Source of the DNA: Candidatus Susulua stagnicola | GTDB taxonomy: Bacteria > Omnitrophota > Gorgyraeia > Duberdicusellales > 4484-171 | NCBI GenBank assembly: GCA_030765735.1 | Contig: JAVCBZ010000010.1 | Span: 1-20,201 of the forward strand | DNA: 20,201 nt | Direction: 5' to 3' | In this document: positions 15,634-20,201 of the stretch, in pieces | Layout of the letters: each line of letters begins with the position of its first letter | Numbering within the stretch: position 1 is the stretch's first letter | Program-made: the position numbers and the translations under genes | The notes under the pieces: model-generated | What the model was told of the DNA's origin: nothing | Seen by the model: the letters and a program-made list of their open reading frames with translations, nothing else | Databases searched by the model: none

Positions 15634-17706
15634 TTAGTCTTCTCCTTTAATGTCTTCTTGATCATCACCGTTTTGATCTTCAGGTAATAAACGATTAGTG
15701 TAAGTACACTCAGGAAATTTACTACAACCATAAAAATTCTGTCCTCTCTGATTTCTCCTTTCTACTAACTGCCCAACTTTACACTCTGGACAAGTAACTC
15801 CAGTAGTAATACTTTCAGCATAACGGCAACGTGGAAAATTTTCACAGCTCAAAAACCTACCTCTTCGCGACCATTTTATTACCATTCTTCCTTTACACTT
15901 AGAACAAAATTTATCTGAATATTCGACTTCTTTCTTAACTACAAGCAAAGTTTCCTCTACCTTCTTATTAAAGTCTGGATAAAAATCTTCTAAAACCTTA
16001 CGCCAGTCAGCATTTCCATTTTCTACCTTATCCAATTCCTCTTCTAAAGAAGCAGTAAAGTTCGCATCCATAATTTTAGGAAAATAGTTTACTAAAAGAT
16101 CACTCACTTTTATACCTAAAACAGTAGGACGAAAAGCTCGTCTTTCCCTGCGAGCATAATTTCTTCTAAAAAGTGTATAGATGATAGGCGCATATGTAGA
16201 CGGACGGCCTACACCTTTTTCTTCTAATAGCTTTACTAAAGATGCATCATTGTAGCGAGCTGGTGGCTTAGTTGTGTGTTCTGTGACTACTAAATCTTCT
16301 AAAATAACTGTTTGCCCTTTTTCTAAGGGTGGAAGGATATTGTCATCGCCTCCATCGCTTAAAACTTTTAGAAAACCTTCAAATAACACTCGCAATCCCT
16401 TAACTTCGAATTCTACATCTTTTGATGTTATCTTAGCTTTACTTGACTCTAACACTGCTTCTTTCATAAAACCAGCTACAAATCTTCTCCAAATTAAATC
16501 ATATAGCCTTGCCTCATCATCAATAATAAACTCTTTAATTTGGTTTAATTGACGATAAGTACTAGTAGGTCTTATCGCTTCATGAGCTAATTGAGCACCT
16601 TTTTTTTGCTTATGGCGATATTCATGCACAGATAAATAATTATCGCCAAAATTTTCTTTAACAAATTCCTTAGCTTCTTTTTTTGCTTTATCACTTATAT
16701 GAAAAGAATCAGTACGCATATAAGTAATAAGGCCTACGCTTTTTTCTAAAATCTGAGCACCTTCGTAAAGCTTCTGAGCCATCATCATTGTTTTACTGGC
16801 TGAAAATCTCAGACGGTTGAAAGCGTCTTGTTGAAGCGAAGAGGTAATAAAAGGAGGAGGAGGCTTACGTTTAGTCTCTTTTTTAGTTAAATCTTTTACA
16901 ATAAATTCCTGACTTTTTATTCTTTCTAAACATTCTTCAGCCTCAGACTTGTTTTCAAAAATTCCTTTATTGTCACTGCATTTAGTAAGTTTTGCTTTAA
17001 AAATATTTGGACCTAGTTTAAACTTTGCTTCTAGAGAAAAGGTAGTTTTAGACACAAAGCTCATAATCTCTTTTTCTCTTTCAACAATAAATTTTAAAGC
17101 AATTGACTGCACTCTTCCTGCTGATAACCCTCTAACTATTCTCTTCCAAAGAATAGGAGATAACTTATAGCCTACTATCCTATCTAAAACTCTTCTAGCT
17201 ATCTGAGCATTAACTTTACACATATCCAAATGACTACGTTTTTTAAATGCTTCCCTGATAGCTTCTTCAGTTATTTCATGAAAAATGACACGATAAAATA
17301 TCTTATTCTTAGAATCTAGCTGTCCTTTTATATGCCAGCTAATTGCCTCCCCTTCTCGATCAGAGTCAGTTGCCAAATAAATTGCCTTTTTTCCTTTAGC
17401 TTTTTTCTTTAATTGAGCTATAATTTTCTCTTTGCCAGAAATAACTTGATAAATAGGCTCAAACCCATTATCAACATCTATTGAAATTTTATTCGCCGGT
17501 AAATCAATAACATGCCCCATTGAGGAAGTTACATCGTATTCTTTGCCCAATATCGAAGAAATAGTTTTAGCCTTAGTCGGTGACTCTACAATTACTAAAT
17601 AATTGCTCCCATCTCCAGCTTCAGCTTCTTCTTTTATCTTCATTGCTGCCTTCTTTGGTTTTTTTAATTTCTTTGTTTTACTTGCTTTCTTTGGTTTTAT
17701 GCTCAC
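15634..17706 (-). CDS. topA: DNA topoisomerase I (type IA)
   Basis: Relaxes negative supercoils by cutting one strand through a 5'-phosphotyrosine. The 690 residues have the Toprim domain with E41 (VESPTKA) and DSDREGE (114-120), the GRVQS segment (197-201), the active-site Tyr329 in ITYMRTDS, and two C-terminal zinc-finger modules (CSKCKGR... and CPECKVG..., about 597-675). The first about 25 residues are very Lys/Ala-rich and precede the Toprim domain, an extension that may add non-specific DNA contact. The GTG start overlaps the dprA stop as GTGA. ATG at Met22 (17643) is an alternative start that would remove most of that extension. Confidence 0.96.
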   Translation of the reverse strand: MSIKPKKASKTKKLKKPKKAAMKIKEEAEAGDGSNYLVIVESPTKAKTISSILGKEYDVTSSMGHVIDLPANKISIDVDNGFEPIYQVISGKEKIIAQLKKKAKGKKAIYLATDSDREGEAISWHIKGQLDSKNKIFYRVIFHEITEEAIREAFKKRSHLDMCKVNAQIARRVLDRIVGYKLSPILWKRIVRGLSAGRVQSIALKFIVEREKEIMSFVSKTTFSLEAKFKLGPNIFKAKLTKCSDNKGIFENKSEAEECLERIKSQEFIVKDLTKKETKRKPPPPFITSSLQQDAFNRLRFSASKTMMMAQKLYEGAQILEKSVGLITYMRTDSFHISDKAKKEAKEFVKENFGDNYLSVHEYRHKQKKGAQLAHEAIRPTSTYRQLNQIKEFIIDDEARLYDLIWRRFVAGFMKEAVLESSKAKITSKDVEFEVKGLRVLFEGFLKVLSDGGDDNILPPLEKGQTVILEDLVVTEHTTKPPARYNDASLVKLLEEKGVGRPSTYAPIIYTLFRRNYARRERRAFRPTVLGIKVSDLLVNYFPKIMDANFTASLEEELDKVENGNADWRKVLEDFYPDFNKKVEETLLVVKKEVEYSDKFCSKCKGRMVIKWSRRGRFLSCENFPRCRYAESITTGVTCPECKVGQLVERRNQRGQNFYGCSKFPECTYTNRLLPEDQNGDDQEDIKGED

Positions 17707-18602
17707 AACGTCCCGCCTACAGTTTCTAGTCTCTCATTTAAAACTAAACCTAATTCTTCCAATATATCATCAACACAATCAACAAGTTTTGCTCCTTCTT
17801 TTATCAAGATATGAGTACCCTTACTTAAAGCAGAATTGATATTCCCAGGAATAGCAAACACATCCCGATTTTGTTCACAAGCAAGGTGAGCAGTTATTAA
17901 AGCACCACTACGTGATGCTGCTTCAACAACTAATACACCTTGAGATATTCCGCTAACAATCCTATTCCTTCGAGGAAAATTTTCGCTTAAAGGTGAAGTA
18001 AGTATTGGGTATTCAGATATAACTAATCCCGAAGTTGCAATTTCTAAAGCCAAATCCTTATTCTCTCTAGGATAAATATTAAGCAAACCACTTCCTAAGA
18101 CAGCTATAGTTTCGCCACCCTTAATTGCCTTTTTATGAGCAATGGTATCTATTCCTCTAGCCAACCCTGAAACAATTACTATCCCTTTCCTAGAAAGCTG
18201 ATCAGAAAAATCTCCGGCTATTGATATGCCATAGCTAGTCGGCTTACGGCTACCCACGATAGCAAATAAAAACTTCTCTAATATCTTACGATTACCCTTA
18301 AGATAAAGAACTATTGGAGGATTTTCTATTTCCTTCAACAAACTAGGATAATCTTGATCAAAGATATCTAAACAATCAATACCTTCTTTATCAATTAGTT
18401 CTAATTCTCGATCCAATATTGCTGAAGTTCTCCCAGACAATATTTTTTCAACATCCTTATTTTGCAAATAAGGAACTTCTTTCAATCTCTTAGCATCAAC
18501 CTTAAGTATCTCGTCAATATCCTCAAAAGTAGATAACATATTGGAAATCTTTTGAGAAGTTAGATTCAAGAGATTGAGTAAAATGGCGCCTTTTTTAGCC
18601 AT
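17703..18602 (-). CDS. dprA: DNA-processing protein DprA (Smf), short form
   Basis: Binds single-stranded DNA and loads RecA during natural transformation. The 299 residues contain an N-terminal helical region (about 1-80) and the Rossmann-like DprA core: VGSRKPTSYG, VSGLARGIDTIAHKKAI, LGSGLLNIYPREN, SEYP, the signature FPRRNRIVSGIS, and VEAASRSGALITAHLA. It ends soon after the core, without the C-terminal winged-helix-like domain of longer homologues (about 360 residues). The start overlaps aroK by 8 bases and the end overlaps topA by 4. The dprA-topA-xer order is common in bacteria and supports the call. Competence itself cannot be inferred from this gene alone. Confidence 0.95.
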   Translation of the reverse strand: MAKKGAILLNLLNLTSQKISNMLSTFEDIDEILKVDAKRLKEVPYLQNKDVEKILSGRTSAILDRELELIDKEGIDCLDIFDQDYPSLLKEIENPPIVLYLKGNRKILEKFLFAIVGSRKPTSYGISIAGDFSDQLSRKGIVIVSGLARGIDTIAHKKAIKGGETIAVLGSGLLNIYPRENKDLALEIATSGLVISEYPILTSPLSENFPRRNRIVSGISQGVLVVEAASRSGALITAHLACEQNRDVFAIPGNINSALSKGTHILIKEGAKLVDCVDDILEELGLVLNERLETVGGTL

Positions 18603-19101
18603 GATTTAGAATAGCTATAATTTTATCCGCAATATCTTCAGGCGAAAAGTTATCAGTATCAATTGAATGGTCAGCTTGTGTATAGTAAACAACCCTTTGT
18701 TTAAGTAATTGTTCGATTCTTTCCTGGGGATTATCAACATTAAGAATTGGACGATGGAGATGGTCTTTTGTCCTCTGGTAAATTGTCGAAACTGATGCTC
18801 TTAAAGCGAATACTACCCCAGTTTGCTTTAGCTGATTTAAATTATCCGGGTCACAAATAAGTCCTCCGCCACAGCTAATTACCAAGTCTTCTCTTTGACT
18901 TATCTCACCAAGCAATATCTTCTCAAGACCACGAAAATAAGCTTCTCCTTTATTAGCAAAAATATCAACAATCTTAGAGCCCTCTCGCTCTTCAATACAA
19001 GCATCAATTTCTATAAACTCCTTGCTTAATTCTTTAGCAAGAACCTTGCCAACAACCGTCTTCCCTGTACCCATAAACCCAACTAAATAAATATTTTTCA
19101 T
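18595..19101 (-). CDS. aroK: shikimate kinase
   Basis: Phosphorylates shikimate with ATP in the aromatic amino acid (chorismate) pathway. The 168 residues match the family's length. The Walker A motif is GFMGTGKT (8-15). Shikimate-binding residues are D33 (EIDACIE), R57 (YFRGLE) and the GGG turn (78-80). The lid Arg is R117 (HRPIL) and a late Arg is R136 (QRVVYY). It is the first gene after a strong promoter. GAGG lies about 6 bases before the ATG. The gene could be named aroK or aroL; aroK is the default for a single copy. Confidence 0.95.
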   Translation of the reverse strand: MKNIYLVGFMGTGKTVVGKVLAKELSKEFIEIDACIEEREGSKIVDIFANKGEAYFRGLEKILLGEISQREDLVISCGGGLICDPDNLNQLKQTGVVFALRASVSTIYQRTKDHLHRPILNVDNPQERIEQLLKQRVVYYTQADHSIDTDNFSPEDIADKIIAILNHG

Positions 19102-19139
19102 GATAGCCTCGCTAACCTAATCGTAAATACAGCATTAGT

Positions 19140-19168
19140 ATTATCAAGGCAATTGGTAAGTTTGTCAA
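19140..19168 (-). promoter_or_regulatory. sigma70-type promoter of the aroK-dprA-topA-xer-LPS block
   Basis: On the minus strand TTGACA (19163-19168) and GATAAT (19140-19145) are separated by exactly 17 bases. The expected start near 19133 gives a leader of about 32 bases before the aroK ATG. No other comparably good promoter is visible until the one before the hydrogenase genes, so this one could drive thirteen genes over 15.6 kb. An inverted 7-base pair, AGCATTA (19132-19138) and TAATGCT (19190-19196), flanks it; this may be chance. Confidence 0.8.
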
Positions 19169-19216
19169 CCTTTTGGTAATACACGAAGGTAATGCTAAAT
19201 ATTCTGTGTAAAATGA

Positions 19217-19251
19217 CACCCCGAGGTAACCGAATGAACTCCTCAGGGGTG
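19217..19251 (-). terminator. GC-rich hairpin between the toxin-antitoxin pair and aroK, possible terminator
   Basis: CACCCC-GAGG (19217-19226) pairs with CCTC-A-GGGGTG (19241-19251): a 10-bp stem with one bulged base and a 14-base loop, striking in such AT-rich DNA. Read on the minus strand it lies about 70 bases after the antitoxin stop and is followed by TCATTTTAC, a poor T-tract. It could end toxin-antitoxin transcription before the aroK promoter. Its neighbourhood (TTTTACACAGAATATTT on the minus strand) also recalls the ends of some insertion sequences, so a decayed element is an alternative. Confidence 0.4.
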
Positions 19252-19322
19252 GTAAAACCGGTATTTTGATCGGGGCGGTTCGACAAATTATTAGATGGTT
19301 CTTATTGATATTATTATAATTT

Positions 19323-19550
19323 TCAATGATGTGAATGTTCTAATCGTTCTGCCACCCAAACTTTAATAATAGATTGTCGCGGAACCCCAAGACGTCTTGC
19401 TTCCTTGTCTAAGGAGTGGATTACCCATAGCGGAAAATCAACGTTTACTCTTTTTTGCTCTTGTTCCAGTCTTCTGGCTTTTGACAGGTCAAGATGTTTC
19501 GAAATGCTCTTACCTTCGTCAAACTTTTTGTCAAAATCTTTAGTTTTCAT
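19323..19550 (-). CDS. CopG-type ribbon-helix-helix antitoxin (BrnA-like partner)
   Basis: Antitoxin paired with the BrnT-type toxin, 75 residues. The C-terminal half carries a ribbon-helix-helix pattern: strand VNVDFPLWV (35-43), then helix HSLDKEARRLG and GVPRQSIIKVWVAERL (55-70), typical of CopG-type proteins that bind operator DNA as dimers. The N-terminal half is charged and probably wraps the toxin. The start ATG at 19548-19550 has an excellent AGGAGGTG site 7 bases upstream, embedded in the last toxin codons, and overlaps the toxin gene by 11 bases. It likely represses its own promoter through the ATGGTATA repeats upstream of the pair. CopG-type rather than classical BrnA (DUF4415) sequence is why I leave the symbol blank. 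Confidence 0.88.
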   Translation of the reverse strand: MKTKDFDKKFDEGKSISKHLDLSKARRLEQEQKRVNVDFPLWVIHSLDKEARRLGVPRQSIIKVWVAERLEHSHH

Positions 19551-19800
19551 ATATATCCACCTCCTCTGGTCGCGATCGACGAATAGAAATAATCCTGATC
19601 TTTTCGTGGCGATATGTGATTATTCCAGACCAATGTTTACCTGCAATTAGCCCGATTACTAAAAATCTTGATTCGCCTGCTATTTTAGCCGGTATTTCTA
19701 TTAAATCGGGGTCCTCCCATAACATTTGAGCTTCAATAAAATCTATTCCGTGCTTTTCTTTATTTATAGCACTTTTTGCAATATCAAATTCAAACATCAT
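19540..19800 (-). CDS. brnT: BrnT family toxin (RelE-fold ribonuclease)
   Basis: Toxin of a type II toxin-antitoxin pair; characterised BrnT proteins have a RelE-like fold and inhibit translation by cutting RNA. The 86 residues follow the family pattern: FEFDIAKSAINKEKHGIDF (3-21), the WEDPDLIE segment (28-35), ESRFLVIGLIAGKHW (43-57), the Tyr strand ITYRHEKIRIISIRRSRPEEVDIYE near the end. Two adjacent ATGs (19800 and 19797) can start it; the conserved FEFD follows at once, so the start cannot be much further in. No ribosome-binding site precedes it, and the promoter's -10 box ends 10 bases upstream, so the mRNA is probably leaderless. Toxin-before-antitoxin order is usual for this family. 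Confidence 0.9.
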   Translation of the reverse strand: MMFEFDIAKSAINKEKHGIDFIEAQMLWEDPDLIEIPAKIAGESRFLVIGLIAGKHWSGIITYRHEKIRIISIRRSRPEEVDIYEN

Positions 19801-19830
19801 GGTATAGTATATATACCATATTTATACCAT
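19799..19830. promoter_or_regulatory. autorepression operator: three ATGGTATA half-sites
   Basis: ATGGTATA occurs at 19799-19806 on the plus strand and, inverted, at 19812-19819 and 19823-19830. The first two form a perfect 8-base inverted repeat with a 5-base centre that spans the -10 box, the transcription start and the toxin start codon. The third is a direct repeat of the second in the promoter spacer. This matches how ribbon-helix-helix antitoxins cover their own promoters. Binding is inferred. Confidence 0.65.
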
Positions 19831-19839
19831 TTTTGTCAA
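19810..19839 (-). promoter_or_regulatory. promoter of the toxin-antitoxin pair
   Basis: Minus-strand TTGACA (19834-19839) and TATATA (19810-19815) with an 18-base spacer. Transcription would begin about 19803, only a few bases before the toxin ATG at 19800. The -10 box and half the spacer lie inside the ATGGTATA repeats. Confidence 0.65.
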
Positions 19840-19914
19840 GATATATTTTGGAATCTAATTTTTATCAAATAATGGTGTGTTTGTAAGCTATTGTGCGGGC
19901 AAGGGATAGAACAA

Positions 19915-19930
19915 GGAGAACCGTCCCCTA
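19915..19930. repeat. REP-like motif fragment GGAGAACCGTCCCCTA
   Basis: This 16-base string resembles the GGGGACGGTTCTCC motif that recurs beside REP-associated tyrosine transposases (IS200-like) in many bacteria; the likeness is from memory. No transposase gene and no second full arm are present, so it would be a solitary remnant. It lies between the acyl-CoA dehydrogenase stop and the toxin promoter, a 171-base stretch where no further gene is visible. Confidence 0.4.
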
Positions 19931-19971
19931 TTTGTAGATGAAGTGTAACGAAGTTAATCTTTGGAAGTGGG

Positions 19972-20201
19972 TTATTTCCCGTACTTCTTTATAAGGTCAA
20001 GAGCAATAATGTTTCTCTGGATTTGGTTTGTACCCTCATAAATCTGGGTTATTTTTGCATCGCGCATAAACTTCTCAATAGGATAATCACGCATATAACC
20101 ATAGCCACCATATATTTGAACAGCATTAGTAGTTACTTCCATAGCCACATCAGATGCAAACATTTTTGCTGCTGCACTAGCTGGACCTACATTTTTAATG
20201 C
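19972..20201 (-). CDS. acyl-CoA dehydrogenase, C-terminal fragment (5' end outside window)
   Basis: FAD-dependent oxidation of a fatty acyl-CoA (or enoyl-CoA reduction in butyryl-CoA-dehydrogenase-like members). Only the last about 75 residues are in the window, but they are the highly conserved C-terminal helical region: NAVQIYGGYGYMRDYP, then FMRDAKITQIYEGTNQIQ, including the family's IYEGT motif next to the flavin and the terminal RNIIA helix. The reading frame is open to the window edge, so the first internal Met (20163) is not the start. The conserved C-terminus does not discriminate substrate chain length. The gene is separate from the downstream toxin-antitoxin pair, and no clear terminator is visible after its stop. 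Confidence 0.93.
   Translation of the reverse strand, partial: IKNVGPASAAAKMFASDVAMEVTTNAVQIYGGYGYMRDYPIEKFMRDAKITQIYEGTNQIQRNIIALDLIKKYGK

Noticed and set aside
19098..19286. 62-codon minus-strand open frame upstream of aroK
   Set aside because: It runs through the aroK promoter and the GC hairpin, resembles no family, and has no ribosome-binding site; better explained as non-coding regulatory DNA.
1..20201. tRNA, rRNA, CRISPR array, riboswitch or phage cluster
   Set aside because: No cloverleaf-like segment, regularly spaced repeat, known aptamer pattern or structural phage gene was seen; nearly all sequence is accounted for by minus-strand genes.

Overview
The window reads as a chromosomal segment of an AT-rich, anaerobic, Gram-negative (diderm, LPS-making) bacterium, probably from an uncultured lineage such as Omnitrophota. 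That phylum guess is inference from gene content and base composition only. The diderm call rests on lpxK, waaA, an LpxL-type acyltransferase and four GT9 heptosyltransferase modules. The anaerobic call rests on an [FeFe] hydrogenase operon. Every supported gene is on the minus strand, so the text below goes from high to low coordinates, the direction of transcription.

Right edge (20201-19323): the C-terminal end of an acyl-CoA dehydrogenase, a short REP-like motif, then a BrnT-type toxin / CopG-type antitoxin pair. The pair has its own promoter embedded in repeated ATGGTATA operator half-sites. The toxin start has almost no leader, while the antitoxin has a strong Shine-Dalgarno inside the toxin gene.

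Central block (19168-3544): a near-perfect sigma70-type promoter at 19140-19168 precedes thirteen tightly packed or overlapping genes. First come aroK (shikimate kinase), dprA, topA and a XerC/D recombinase. Then follow lipid A and core genes: waaA (Kdo transferase), lpxK, an LpxL-type acyltransferase fused to an ELM1 domain, a GT4-GT9 fusion, a stand-alone GT4, a membrane-anchored polysaccharide deacetylase and three consecutive GT9 heptosyltransferases. The only sizeable gap (8376-8490) is filled by an imperfect inverted repeat. Together the second half would phosphorylate and acylate lipid A, add Kdo, and build a heptose-containing core or glycan.

Left block (3517-1): a second excellent promoter (TTGACA, 17 bp, TATTAT) with a palindrome over the likely transcription start drives a CheY-like receiver, a NuoE-type subunit, a NuoF-type NAD(P)H/FMN subunit and the [FeFe] hydrogenase catalytic subunit, which runs off the window. 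This is an NADH-linked trimeric (Hnd/HydABC-like) hydrogenase. Two expected cluster ligands are changed: NuoE has Met for its second Cys, and HydA has TSCSP instead of TSCCP. The NuoF subunit also lacks the extra iron-sulfur domains of classical bifurcating HydB.

No tRNA, rRNA, CRISPR array or intact insertion sequence is visible. The most noteworthy items are the two glycan/lipid fusion proteins, the altered hydrogenase cluster ligands, the leaderless-toxin arrangement, and a 51-bp palindromic repeat that supplies the first codons of the GT4-GT9 fusion.
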